Position numbers and translations under genes: made by a program | NCBI GenBank assembly: GCA_041493035.1 | Contig: JBGPYB010000087.1 | Span: 1 to 20,043, forward strand | DNA: 20,043 bases | DNA from: JBGPYB01 sp041493035 | GTDB lineage: Bacteria; Acidobacteriota; Vicinamibacteria; Fen-336 | Direction: 5' to 3' | Shown here: positions 7,248 to 15,310 of the stretch, piece after piece | How the letters are laid out: the number at the start of each line of letters is the position of its first letter | Numbering within the stretch: the stretch's first letter is position 1 | The notes under the pieces: model-generated | Database searches by the model: none | Seen by the model: the letters and a program-made list of their open reading frames with translations, nothing else | What the model was told of the DNA's origin: nothing

Positions 7248-8929
7248 CAATGAGCTCCGCGCTGCGCCGCCACAGTCGCCGGCGTAATGGCCGGTGAGCC
7301 CTTGCCGAAGGTGTGACGTATGTAGCTCAGCACGGCGGCCAGGTCGTCGTCGGTCAGCGAGGCAAACGGCGGCATGGGGTTCGAGTAGGTCGGCCGATCG
7401 GCCGGCAGAACCTCCCCCGGGCCGCGGAGCAGAAGCCCCACCAACGTCGTCGGATCATCGGCGACGAACGCGCTGCCCACGAGCGCTGGGTGCATGTGGG
7501 GGACGCCGCTCCCGTCGGCCATGTGGCACGAGGCGCAGGCCTGTGCGTAGACCTTGGCCCCGCGGGAGTCGTCCGCTACCGCGGTCTTCTGGGGCGCAGC
7601 GACCTCGGGTGCGGCCGCCACTGGCCCGCTCTCTCCCGTGTAGAGAATCCGCCAGACGCGCCCCTTCTCGGAGTCGGCCACGTAGAGGGATCCGTCCGGC
7701 CCGACCGCCACGCCGCTGGGACGGAACCGCGCGTCGCCCGGGTTCGTGAACTCCCGCTTTCCCGAGAAGCCTTCGGCGAAGACCTCGTAGTCGCCGCGGG
7801 GCATCCCTTTCTCGTCGAAGGGAACGAAGCTGACGTTGTACCCCTTCTGCGGCTTGGGGGCGCGATTCCAGGATCCGTGGAACGCGATGAACGCGCCGCC
7901 GCGATACTTCGCCGGGAATTGCTCGCCCCGGTAGAAAGCCATTTGCAGCGGCGCCCAGTGGGCGGGGAAGGCGATGAGAGGCTCGGGGTATTTGCCTGGT
8001 TCGGCGCGCTTCTGGTTGTCGCCGCCGAATTCCGGCGCGACCATGCGGGCTTTCTTCAGCGGGTCATAGTAGGTGTACGGCCAGCCGAGGTTCGTGCCTT
8101 CCCTCAGGATGTGCATGACCTCGGCGGGCAGCTCGGCGTTGTCTTCGTCGTTGTAGTGCTCGGGGTCCACGGTGCCCAGTTGGTCGCGACCCATCTGCAC
8201 GATGAAGAACGCCTTCGACACGGTGTTCCACGCGAGGGCCAGGATGTGGCGATGGCCCGTGGAGAAACGGAACCCCTCGGCCTGGGACTGCTTCGCCCTG
8301 TTCGGGTCGAAGCGCCAAACGCCCCCGTGGGTCTTCAGGAACTCGGTGGCGTCCTTCCCGGTCCCCTTGGCGCCCGGGGAGCGATCCGGGTGGCCGAAGG
8401 AATTCGATGGAGAGCCGACCTCCACGTAGAGCTGCCCCGCCTCGTCAAAGGCGAAGGACTTGGCCTCGTGCTGATGCTCGTTCGGCAGCCCGGAGACGAC
8501 GGTCTCGGGCTCTCCCCTGGGCGCCAGCTCTCCCGGCGCGAGGCGATAGCGGTAGACCGCGCTGTTGGTGGAGTGGTAGAGCCAGCCGTCGCGGAGGGCG
8601 ATGCCGGTGCCGCCGCCCGACCCGAATTTCTGCTGGATCTCGGCCCGACCGTCGCCGTCCTGATCGCGCAGCGCGATGATGCCGTGGCCCGACGTCTTCA
8701 CGTAGACGTCGTCGTTCGGCGCCACGGTCATGAAGCGAAGGGATCCCAGGTTGTCGGCCACAACGAGGGCGCGGAAGCCGGGCGGAAGAGTGATCGCGCC
8801 GTTGTCGGGGTCGGGTTTCGGGAGAGCCGCGACCGCCACCGCGGCGCCCGCGGCCAATCCCGCGGCCGTCAAGAGCGCTCCTCCCGCTGCCCGCAGCATC
8901 CTCCCGACCCACCCTCTCGTCGATCTCAT
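7247..8929 (-). CDS. PQQ-dependent sorbosone/glucose-type dehydrogenase fused to a C-terminal cytochrome c domain
   Basis: A 560-residue exported quinoprotein-cytochrome fusion. The N-terminus has a basic stretch and a long Ala-rich hydrophobic segment (about 11-36; signal peptide or anchor). About 45-435 is a six-bladed beta-propeller of the glucose/sorbosone dehydrogenase family: LPPGFRALVVADNL, NEHQHEAKSFAFDE, and the family-typical HWAPLQMAFYRG and FIAFHGSWNR. The C-terminal ~110 residues are a class I cytochrome c with CASCH (465-469) and a likely axial Met in NPMPPF (M519). It probably oxidises an aldose or aldehyde in the periplasm and passes electrons through its own heme to the respiratory chain; the substrate is unknown. 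I chose ATG 8929 because it follows GGGAGGG at good spacing. It is transcribed divergently from the CBS gene, with an alcohol dehydrogenase remnant immediately downstream. Confidence 0.88.
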   Translation of the reverse strand: MRSTRGWVGRMLRAAGGALLTAAGLAAGAAVAVAALPKPDPDNGAITLPPGFRALVVADNLGSLRFMTVAPNDDVYVKTSGHGIIALRDQDGDGRAEIQQKFGSGGGTGIALRDGWLYHSTNSAVYRYRLAPGELAPRGEPETVVSGLPNEHQHEAKSFAFDEAGQLYVEVGSPSNSFGHPDRSPGAKGTGKDATEFLKTHGGVWRFDPNRAKQSQAEGFRFSTGHRHILALAWNTVSKAFFIVQMGRDQLGTVDPEHYNDEDNAELPAEVMHILREGTNLGWPYTYYDPLKKARMVAPEFGGDNQKRAEPGKYPEPLIAFPAHWAPLQMAFYRGEQFPAKYRGGAFIAFHGSWNRAPKPQKGYNVSFVPFDEKGMPRGDYEVFAEGFSGKREFTNPGDARFRPSGVAVGPDGSLYVADSEKGRVWRILYTGESGPVAAAPEVAAPQKTAVADDSRGAKVYAQACASCHMADGSGVPHMHPALVGSAFVADDPTTLVGLLLRGPGEVLPADRPTYSNPMPPFASLTDDDLAAVLSYIRHTFGKGSPAITPATVAAQRGAH

Positions 8930-8976
8930 CCTGACCCTCCCGTGACGCCAAAACCCCATGATCCCACAATCGCGGG

Positions 8977-8991
8977 ATTCTCGCGGAGAAT
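8977..8991 (+). promoter_or_regulatory. Perfect 15-nt inverted repeat over the ribosome site of the CBS gene
   Basis: ATTCTC-GCG-GAGAAT is a perfect 6-bp inverted repeat with a 3-nt centre, in the 69-nt gap between the divergent sorbosone dehydrogenase and CBS genes. Its right arm overlaps the GGAG most likely to serve as ribosome site for ATG 8999. It could be a repressor operator or, in RNA, a hairpin that hides the ribosome site. The symmetry is directly visible; the function is inferred. Confidence 0.4.
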
Positions 8992-8998
8992 GGAGAGC

Positions 8999-9457
8999 AT
9001 GAAGGTCAGAGAGATCATGACGTCGAGCGTCGTCGTCGCCGCGCCGGACACCTCGGTGAACGCCGTGGCCCAGTTGATGGGGAAGGGCAGCATCAGCGGC
9101 GTCCCCGTGGTGGACACGACCGGCCGCGTGGTGGGCATCGTCAGCGAACTGGACCTCATCGTGCGCAACGCCCGCTTCGAGCCTCCCGCGTTCTTCCAGA
9201 TCCTCGACGGGCGCATCCCCATCGAGACGCCGGGGCACTACCGGAAACGCCTGAGGCACATGCTGGGGACCGAGGTCCGCGACGTGATGACGGAGGAGGT
9301 CGTGACCGTGGGCCCCGATGAGGACGTGGAGACCCTGGCGGACCTCATGGTCCGGAAGCGAGTCAATCCCATTCCGGTGATCGAAGGCGGTCGCCTCGTC
9401 GGCATCGTCAGCCGCGCCGACATCATCCGGATGATGGCTCGCGACCTGGCCGACTAG
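8999..9457 (+). CDS. Stand-alone two-CBS-domain protein
   Basis: A 152-residue cytoplasmic protein made of two CBS motifs and little else. CBS1 spans about 1-58 (VREIMTSSVVVAAPDTSV, GVPVVDTTGRVVGIVSELD). CBS2 spans about 91-147 (VRDVMTEEVVTVGPDEDV, NPIPVIEGGRLVGIVSRADI). A linker of about 30 residues (59-90) separates them. Paired CBS motifs form a Bateman module that binds adenine nucleotides (AMP, ATP, SAM, NADH or c-di-AMP in various families) and regulates a partner by contact; the ligand and partner here are unknown. I used ATG 8999 because GGAG at 8985-8988 lies 10 nt upstream; the alternative ATG at 8990 is too close to it. The ribosome site lies within a perfect inverted repeat. The neighbouring genes give no clear partner. 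Confidence 0.92.
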   Translation: MKVREIMTSSVVVAAPDTSVNAVAQLMGKGSISGVPVVDTTGRVVGIVSELDLIVRNARFEPPAFFQILDGRIPIETPGHYRKRLRHMLGTEVRDVMTEEVVTVGPDEDVETLADLMVRKRVNPIPVIEGGRLVGIVSRADIIRMMARDLAD

Positions 9458-9476
9458 TCGCCCCGCCGGATTTTCC

Positions 9477-9504
9477 TTGACCGCCTCTCGCGACCGAGCA
9501 TAGT
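9477..9504 (+). promoter_or_regulatory. Candidate sigma-70-type promoter for the serine hydrolase gene
   Basis: TTGACC (9477-9482) and CATAGT (9499-9504) are separated by 16 nt, matching the -35/-10 consensus at 5/6 and 4/6 positions. The site lies in the 131-nt gap after the CBS gene and about 85 nt before ATG 9589. The remainder of the gap shows only the ribosome site GGGGAGG. Confidence 0.35.
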
Positions 9505-9588
9505 CTGCCAGCCCAAGGATGATCGGAAGGGGGCGGCCAAGCGTTGTTCACGCTACGTGAGCGCGACGGCCGCATCGGGGAGGACCAT

Positions 9589-11100
9589 ATGAATCGCATT
9601 GGGGCGTTGCTGGCGCTTCTCTCGACCCTTGGCCTGGAGGCGGTGGCGCAAGCGCAGCCTGCCTCGAGTGCGTCGGCGGATGCGTACGCGGTTGCCGACC
9701 GGATCGTCGACGAGTTCAGGCTGGACGCACACATCCTCGGTCTCGCCTACGGCATCGTTGCCGACGGCCGCCTAGTTCACGTCGGGGTGTTCGGCGTGCA
9801 GGACCTCGAGTCGCAGCGCCCCGTGACCCCCGACACGTTGTTCCGCATCGCGTCGATGACCAAGGCATTCACCGCGCTGACCGTCCTCAAGCTGCGCGAC
9901 GACGGCCGCGTCCGCCTCGACGCACCTGCTGCGGACTACATTCCCGAGCTGCGCGCCTGGAAGTACCCGACCGACGACTCACCAGAAATTCGAGTCCGCG
10001 ACCTGTTGAGCCATGCCGCCGGATTCGTGACCGACGACCCGTGGGGCGATCGCCAGACGCCGCTGCCAGAGGAGGAGTTCACGCGGCTGCTTCGCGACGG
10101 AGTGCCGTTCACGAGTGCACCCGCCACGCGGTACGAGTACTCGAACCTCGGCTATGCGCTCCTGGGGCGCATCATCACAAACGTCTCGAAGCAACCTTAC
10201 GCGGACACCATCACGCGCACGCTGTTGCGCCCCCTTCGCATGGAGGCGTCCGGCTTCGTGGCCGAGGCGGCACCTCGCGAGCAACGCGCGCTCGGATACC
10301 GCTGGGAAGACGACGCGTGGCGCCTGGAGCCCACGCTCGGTCCCGGCGCGTTCGGTGCCATGGGCGGACTCCAGACGAGTGCGAACGATTACGCGAAATG
10401 GGTCGCGTTCCTGCTGTCTGCGTGGCCCGCGCGCAACGGGGCTGACGCCGGGCCTGTGCGGCGCGCGACGGTGCGCGAGCTGGCGCAGGGATCGAACTTT
10501 CCCCGCATCCGGGATCGCTTCGCTCGCGCCGGCGCCCCCACCTGTCGCCAAGCCGTGGCCTACGGCATGGGCATGGGCGCCGCAGTCGACTGCGATCTCG
10601 GACTGACGCTGAGCCACGGCGGCGGGTATCCGGGATACGGATCGCACGTGCTGCTGCTGCCGAACCGCGGCATAGGCATATTCGCGTTGGCGAATCGCAC
10701 GTACGCTGGCCCATCCGCGGCCGTTTGGGACGCAGCCGTCGCACTCAACAAGGCGGGTCTCCTGGGGAACGATCGCGAGCTGCCGGCCAGCGTAGACGTT
10801 TCAACCGCGTACAACACGGTCGGTGCGCTCTACGCGGCGGGCGATGTCACCGCCGGGCTGGGGTCCCTCGCGATGAACTTCCTGCTCGACCGGGATGCCC
10901 AGGGCTGGTCGCGGAGGCTCGCGACGCTCAAGGCACAAGTGGGGGAGTGCGACACGACAAGTCCGGTAGTAGCTACCGGCGCTCTTTCGGCTGATTTCAC
11001 CTGGCGCTGCTCTCATGGCCGGATGAAGGGATCACTGTCCCTTTCACCGACGCATCCGCCACGCATCCAGCAGTGGCTGATCGAGCCGGTAACCCCCTGA
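9589..11100 (+). CDS. Exported serine hydrolase, class C beta-lactamase / penicillin-binding protein fold
   Basis: A 503-residue protein with a signal peptide (1-22, ending A-Q-A). The beta-lactamase-related domain (about 32-390) carries all three active-site boxes: S89-M-T-K92 (SxxK nucleophile), Y184-S-N186 (YxN) and H343-G-G345 (the KTG equivalent). The HGG form and the FRIASMTKAFTAL context fit the broad AmpC/EstB/DD-peptidase superfamily rather than a proven beta-lactamase. Likely activities are hydrolysis of peptides, esters or beta-lactams in the periplasm. The last ~110 residues form an extra domain I do not recognise, with two Cys (in GECDTT and TWRCSH) that could form a disulfide. 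The start is ATG 9589, after GGGGAGG; the open frame extends 15 codons further upstream without support. It converges on the amidohydrolase gene. Confidence 0.88.
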   Translation: MNRIGALLALLSTLGLEAVAQAQPASSASADAYAVADRIVDEFRLDAHILGLAYGIVADGRLVHVGVFGVQDLESQRPVTPDTLFRIASMTKAFTALTVLKLRDDGRVRLDAPAADYIPELRAWKYPTDDSPEIRVRDLLSHAAGFVTDDPWGDRQTPLPEEEFTRLLRDGVPFTSAPATRYEYSNLGYALLGRIITNVSKQPYADTITRTLLRPLRMEASGFVAEAAPREQRALGYRWEDDAWRLEPTLGPGAFGAMGGLQTSANDYAKWVAFLLSAWPARNGADAGPVRRATVRELAQGSNFPRIRDRFARAGAPTCRQAVAYGMGMGAAVDCDLGLTLSHGGGYPGYGSHVLLLPNRGIGIFALANRTYAGPSAAVWDAAVALNKAGLLGNDRELPASVDVSTAYNTVGALYAAGDVTAGLGSLAMNFLLDRDAQGWSRRLATLKAQVGECDTTSPVVATGALSADFTWRCSHGRMKGSLSLSPTHPPRIQQWLIEPVTP

Positions 11101-11112
11101 ATCGTGGAGGCA

Positions 11113-11128
11113 GCCTCGCGCCCGAGGC
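11113..11128. terminator. Hairpin between convergent genes, possible bidirectional terminator
   Basis: GCCTCG-CGCC-CGAGGC is a perfect 6-bp stem with a 4-nt loop, in the 38-nt gap between the convergent serine hydrolase and amidohydrolase genes. It has no T-tract on either side, so intrinsic termination would be inefficient. Confidence 0.35.
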
Positions 11129-11138
11129 GCGGCGGACG

Positions 11139-12206
11139 TCAGTGGCGGCCTTCGCCGAGACCCGGTATCCAGTGGAGAGCGTTCTCCCTGAAGATGCGCT
11201 TCAGGGCCGGTTCCGGCAGGGCCAGACCCGCGACCGGACGTCCGTTCTCGTCGAGGGCGCGGTCGGTGGCGAAGTAGGCCCAATCGCGGGCGTACACGGC
11301 CTCGAGGCGGCGCGCCAGCTCGTCGGCGTCGTGGCCCTGCATCACCTCGAAGTCGGTGCCATAGAGAACGCGATCCTGGTAGCGGATCAGGAACGTGCGC
11401 ACCTTGTCGCGCGGCTGGAGCATGAGGTGGGCGACCCTCGCCGCCGTGTCGACGGCGAGGTTCGGGTAGCGGTCCAACCGACGGGCGATGTCGTCGACGT
11501 CCTCCTCCATGCTGCCGAGATGGCAGCCCACGACCTTCAGGAGCGGATGCTGTTCGAGCATGCGGTCCCGCGCCGCCAGGACGACCTCCTTGCTCGGCAT
11601 GCCGGCACGGCCGTAGACGTGCCAGGTCGCCCGCGTGCTGTAGTAGTCGTAGTCCGGGCTCTTCGGATCGAGCGGCTGCCAGGCGGCGATGGGCTCGGCG
11701 AGGTGCGCATAGAGGGTCCTGCCGCGAGCGGCCAACCCTTCGAGGATCGGAGCAAAGGCAGGATCGTCGGGAAGGATGAAAGCGCCCTCGGCGGAGCGCA
11801 GCTCCATGCCGATGCTCTTGTAGATCTTCACGCCCAGCGCGCCGTCCCTGAGAGCGGCATCGATCTCTCCGAGAACACGAGTCGCGAAGCCAGGCTCGGC
11901 GAAGCCCGCATCGTCGAAGGTCGCGATCCACGGAAGGCGGCCGCGGCTCACGTCCGCCAGATGGCGGGCCATGCGGTGCTGTGGCGCCGCCGCCTCGTAG
12001 CCGGCTTCGTAGCGGTCTACGACGCAGATGTTGACGGCCGTGAGGTTGGCGCGCTCCATCAGGCCGAGGACGGGCTTGGCCTCGGCGAAGAAATGGACGT
12101 GGGCGTCGATCCTTCCGAGCGCCACAGGCGACAACGGCGCGTGGCCAGCGGCCGCCAGGACGGCGAGACCCACGGTGAACCCCAGAAACAACACTCGCAC
12201 GTTCAT
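11139..12206 (-). CDS. Exported metal-dependent amidohydrolase (amidohydrolase-2 type TIM barrel)
   Basis: A 355-residue protein with a signal peptide (about 1-22, AAAGHA). Metal-binding and catalytic motifs of the superfamily are in order: DAHVHF (H36, H38) on strand 1, GVKIYKS (K127 and nearby), a strand-5 His in LYAHLAEP (H168), a strand-6 His in VVGCHLGS (H229) and the catalytic Asp in LYGTDF (D285). These enzymes hydrolyse or decarboxylate ring or amide substrates with one or two metals. Export is less usual for this family, and the substrate is unknown. The ATG at 12206 follows GGAGG, only 10 nt after the stop of the beta-lactamase/heparinase fusion gene, so the two are almost certainly one transcript. 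Convergent with the serine hydrolase gene. Confidence 0.87.
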   Translation of the reverse strand: MNVRVLFLGFTVGLAVLAAAGHAPLSPVALGRIDAHVHFFAEAKPVLGLMERANLTAVNICVVDRYEAGYEAAAPQHRMARHLADVSRGRLPWIATFDDAGFAEPGFATRVLGEIDAALRDGALGVKIYKSIGMELRSAEGAFILPDDPAFAPILEGLAARGRTLYAHLAEPIAAWQPLDPKSPDYDYYSTRATWHVYGRAGMPSKEVVLAARDRMLEQHPLLKVVGCHLGSMEEDVDDIARRLDRYPNLAVDTAARVAHLMLQPRDKVRTFLIRYQDRVLYGTDFEVMQGHDADELARRLEAVYARDWAYFATDRALDENGRPVAGLALPEPALKRIFRENALHWIPGLGEGRH

Positions 12207-12216
12207 CGGACCTCCG

Positions 12217-15207
12217 TCACTCGTCGAGCGCCACCGTTCGTCCGGCGAGGTCCCAGCCGATCCCTGTCGAGCGGCCCTGCCGAGTGAAGTGGATGCGGAG
12301 GCTTCCGCCGTCCCTCGAGGCCTCCACGCCTTCGAGAGACGGCGCTCCGGCAGAGCGCGCGTGGAGGAGCGTCAGCAGGAAGGCTTCACCGCCGGCGAAG
12401 GAGGGCCGGACCACGACACGCGTGGTCTCGCGGAAGGTGAAGGGCTCGACCTCCGGTTTCGCGACGGCGTGGCGCCCCCACGTCATGGCCAGGCCGGACG
12501 GAAGCAGGCGATAGAGATCCAGGGCGGCGTCGCCCAGAGTTGCCTCCAGATGGTCCGGCCGCTCCCGAAGCTGCGCCTTCGGGTCCAGGTGGAGCAGCCA
12601 TTCGGCGTCGAGAGGCGCCCGCACGCTATCCGAGAAGACCGACAACTTCGTCAGGCGGGTGCCGGCGGACATCGGCGCTCCGCGGAAGGCGACACGACTC
12701 CCGCGTCGCAGGGGGACAGGCTCCGACACGGCACTCAGGTTGTCGTCGCGGTCCTCGTTTCGGCTCGTCCAGGAGTAGACCATGCGGCCGTCGACCTCGA
12801 AGGAGTAGCGGCCCACACCCGGAACGTTGTCGAGGTACACGGCGGCGATGCGATACGGCCCCGGCTCGCCGTCAAACGTGAAGAACGCCTCGCCCTCGTT
12901 CCCCACGACGTAGCCGTTCGGCGCGTGCGTGAAGCCGCCTGCGGTCTCGAGGGCCTCGGGGGCGAAGTCGTGGACCACGCCTTCTTCCCGCAGCGCTATC
13001 TCGTCGGCGACGAGGAGCACGTCCGGCTTGACGAAAAGCAGATGACGGAGGAAGCGCCGGAGCCCGAGCGCCGGGTGATAGGCTCGCGTGACGTCGCCCA
13101 CGACGTAGTCGTACCGGTCCGTCGCGGTCGCCTGGACGATCTCGGGGTGGTGACCGAAGCGCAGCGCTTCCGCCGAGCCGAAAGCGGCCTGCTCGCCGAG
13201 CTGGCCGTGGTGCTTGAAGAGCATCGTGCTGTGGTCTTCCGTTCGCTCGCGGCGAGTGTAGCCCGGGTCGATGGTCAGGAACTGCCCGTGGGAGAAGAGC
13301 TGGAAGGAGCCCGAATCGGCGTCCTGGTGCCCGGTTCCGAAATCGAAGGCGGCATCCTTCGAGAGCGTCCGTCCCATGAACGGCCCGCACTTGAAGCCGA
13401 CGAGGGTGGCGTTCGCGTCGGTCCACGACGAGCGCATCATCACCTGATCGATCTCGGGGAAGCGCGCAAAGGTGGGGAACGCCCCTGGCTCCGCCAGCGG
13501 CACGGTGGGATCGTAGCCGAGGATCATCATCCACCCGCGACTGCCCAGGCCCGTCTCGTGGAGACCGACGGTCTCACGGGCCATCCACTGGGCGCGGCCG
13601 TCCCGATGCAGCCGAGCCAGCGTCAAGAGGTGCTGCGCGGTCGAGGTCCAGCCCCGGCGCGGCGCGTCGCCGAAGGTCATGGCCCACTCGTCGGCCGCGC
13701 GACGCGGGAGCAAGCCGTGGATCAGGTACTCGGGAAAGTGCCGCAGCCAGGGCCGATCGGCGACGTCATTTCCCAGGAGCTCTCGCTCGAGTAGAGCGTA
13801 GAGCAGCAGGTACTCTCCGCCGTAGCCGGCGTAGGCATAGCCCTCGAGGGACGAGCCGTCCCCGGGCAGGACGGAGAACGTCTTCTCGAAGAATCGTTCG
13901 GCGGTTTCGAGCCATTGTGGAGCGCGCGGGTCCTCGCCCCAGAGAGCGGCGGCGGCGAAGGCGAGGGCAGCCGTGTTCGAGTGAGAGTGGTTCTGGAAAT
14001 ACTGGTTCCGCCACCACACTCGCTCCTGCGTGATTCGCCGGAGCTGAGCCTCGGCTTCGCGACCGAGACGCGCCGCCACTTGATCGCGTTCGGTGGGCGT
14101 GAGGACGGAGTGGAGCCAGTCGTAGCCGAGCGCCATCCCGAGGATGTGGTGGGCGGGAACGAGATAGATCAGGTCTTCCTTCGAGCCCCAATCCTCGGCG
14201 GCGGCAAGGCGCAACAAGTGACTCTTCGCAACAGCGAGGAGGTCCGGCCGACCGGTCATGAGCCAGGCGAAAGCCAGGTCCGGGATGAGGTCGCCGTCGT
14301 ACCGTTCGTCCTCCAGCGGCACGTCCCGCTTCGCCACCGAGACCATGTGCGGTATGTCCTGGAGGTAGCGCTCCCAGAGCCAATGGTGGCTCGTCTCGAG
14401 GACCGCCCGCAGCTCTTCGACGCGGCGTGGACCAAGGAGCAGCTTGGGGTGAGTGCCGGCGAGTGCGCCCTTGGGGCGACGAGTCTGCTCTTGGTCCCAG
14501 GCCGCTCGGGCGATCCTGGCGATCACGCCCTCGCGCGTGGCTTCGCCCGCTTTGGAGTCGGAGACGAAGACCGCGACGGCGAGATGGCGCCCGTCAGGGA
14601 GCGTCACGATCCCGATATCGTTGGTCGCGCTGGTCAGGCCGTCCTGGGTTCCCGATGTCCCCGTCTTGTGGGCCACTGCCGTTCCCTGAGGTGTCGCCCA
14701 GTTGCGATACTGAGCGCTGAGCGCCCGGCTCATCTCCATCTCCGTCGTGGCGACCACGAGGCCGCCGACACCGATGCCGCGGAGATACTCGTTCACGCGT
14801 TCGGGCCCGCCCGCCAGGCGTAGCAGCACGTCGGACGCGGTTCCGTCGCTCTCGGAGACGGCGAAGCGGAGCAGCTCGCGGAGGCTCAGATCGACGCCTT
14901 CCCGATGCGCGTCGCGGATCGGGCTGTGCAAGCCGACGGGGACGAGGTCGGCCTTGGCAACATTTACGGTCTGATCCAGGCTGAGCCGGCCGCTGTCGAC
15001 GTCGTGGAGGACCGCCAGGGCGATGGGGAGCTTGTAGACGCTCTGCATCGGGAAATGGTCGTCGCCATGGAACGCAGTCGTCTCGCCGGTCTCGATGACG
15101 CGTACCGCGGCACCCACGTGACCGTGAGCCGCTGCGGCAATGTCCTCCATCTGGCTGGTGAGGCCGCTCGCCGATAGGACAGCTGCGACGGCGAGGCCAA
15201 CGATCAC
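12217..15207 (-). CDS. Fusion of a class A beta-lactamase-like domain (internally deleted) to a heparinase II/III-like polysaccharide lyase
   Basis: One uninterrupted frame of 996 residues. Residues 1-~17 are a hydrophobic export signal. About 20-238 is class A beta-lactamase-like, nearest in motif to PER-type enzymes: S56-V-Y-K59 (SxxK), S120-D-G122 (SDN position), a probable omega-loop Glu (E156 in ATTEMEM) and K181-T-G183. Between YRNWATPQG and TAVAHKTG about 40 residues expected from PER-type enzymes are missing, so lactamase activity is doubtful. About 250-996 is heparinase II/III-like: THPKLLLGP, NHSHSN (406-411), the Tyr-rich GYAYAGYGGEY, GHQDADSGSF with H627, and DHSTMLF with H659. 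These resemble the catalytic His/Tyr regions and beta-sandwich of the lyases, which cleave uronic-acid polysaccharides by beta-elimination. The start is weak: GTG 15207 has no clear ribosome site and a signal without basic residues. It precedes the amidohydrolase by 10 nt. Confidence 0.85.
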   Translation of the reverse strand: MIVGLAVAAVLSASGLTSQMEDIAAAAHGHVGAAVRVIETGETTAFHGDDHFPMQSVYKLPIALAVLHDVDSGRLSLDQTVNVAKADLVPVGLHSPIRDAHREGVDLSLRELLRFAVSESDGTASDVLLRLAGGPERVNEYLRGIGVGGLVVATTEMEMSRALSAQYRNWATPQGTAVAHKTGTSGTQDGLTSATNDIGIVTLPDGRHLAVAVFVSDSKAGEATREGVIARIARAAWDQEQTRRPKGALAGTHPKLLLGPRRVEELRAVLETSHHWLWERYLQDIPHMVSVAKRDVPLEDERYDGDLIPDLAFAWLMTGRPDLLAVAKSHLLRLAAAEDWGSKEDLIYLVPAHHILGMALGYDWLHSVLTPTERDQVAARLGREAEAQLRRITQERVWWRNQYFQNHSHSNTAALAFAAAALWGEDPRAPQWLETAERFFEKTFSVLPGDGSSLEGYAYAGYGGEYLLLYALLERELLGNDVADRPWLRHFPEYLIHGLLPRRAADEWAMTFGDAPRRGWTSTAQHLLTLARLHRDGRAQWMARETVGLHETGLGSRGWMMILGYDPTVPLAEPGAFPTFARFPEIDQVMMRSSWTDANATLVGFKCGPFMGRTLSKDAAFDFGTGHQDADSGSFQLFSHGQFLTIDPGYTRRERTEDHSTMLFKHHGQLGEQAAFGSAEALRFGHHPEIVQATATDRYDYVVGDVTRAYHPALGLRRFLRHLLFVKPDVLLVADEIALREEGVVHDFAPEALETAGGFTHAPNGYVVGNEGEAFFTFDGEPGPYRIAAVYLDNVPGVGRYSFEVDGRMVYSWTSRNEDRDDNLSAVSEPVPLRRGSRVAFRGAPMSAGTRLTKLSVFSDSVRAPLDAEWLLHLDPKAQLRERPDHLEATLGDAALDLYRLLPSGLAMTWGRHAVAKPEVEPFTFRETTRVVVRPSFAGGEAFLLTLLHARSAGAPSLEGVEASRDGGSLRIHFTRQGRSTGIGWDLAGRTVALDE

Positions 15208-15310
15208 GATGGAGGTCGCCGCGGACGCTGTTTCGCTGAGACGGATTTGATGACGATATGGCGGCGGGACCGGGAATCCAGCGGCTTCACCGCTCGTTTG
15301 AGAGCGTGGG

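Noticed and set aside
8961..8978. ATCCC...GGGAT arms in the gap before the CBS gene
   Set aside because: Arms of 5 bp with an 8-nt spacer are expected by chance at this composition; the nearby 15-nt perfect repeat is the stronger signal.
8930..9259. N-terminal extension of the quinoprotein frame up to 9259
   Set aside because: The segment is antisense to the CBS gene and has no family similarity; ATG 8929 has a strong ribosome site and opens the export signal.
7313..9457. Very long open frame on the plus strand (over 700 codons) ending in the CBS protein
   Set aside because: Everything before about 8999 is the antisense shadow of the sorbosone dehydrogenase gene, whose domains and heme motif are clear. 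Only the CBS part reads as protein.
12028..13794. Open frame of nearly 590 codons on the plus strand
   Set aside because: It is antisense to the heparinase-like part and has the skewed Arg/Glu/Val-rich composition of a shadow frame in high-GC DNA; no motif is recognisable.
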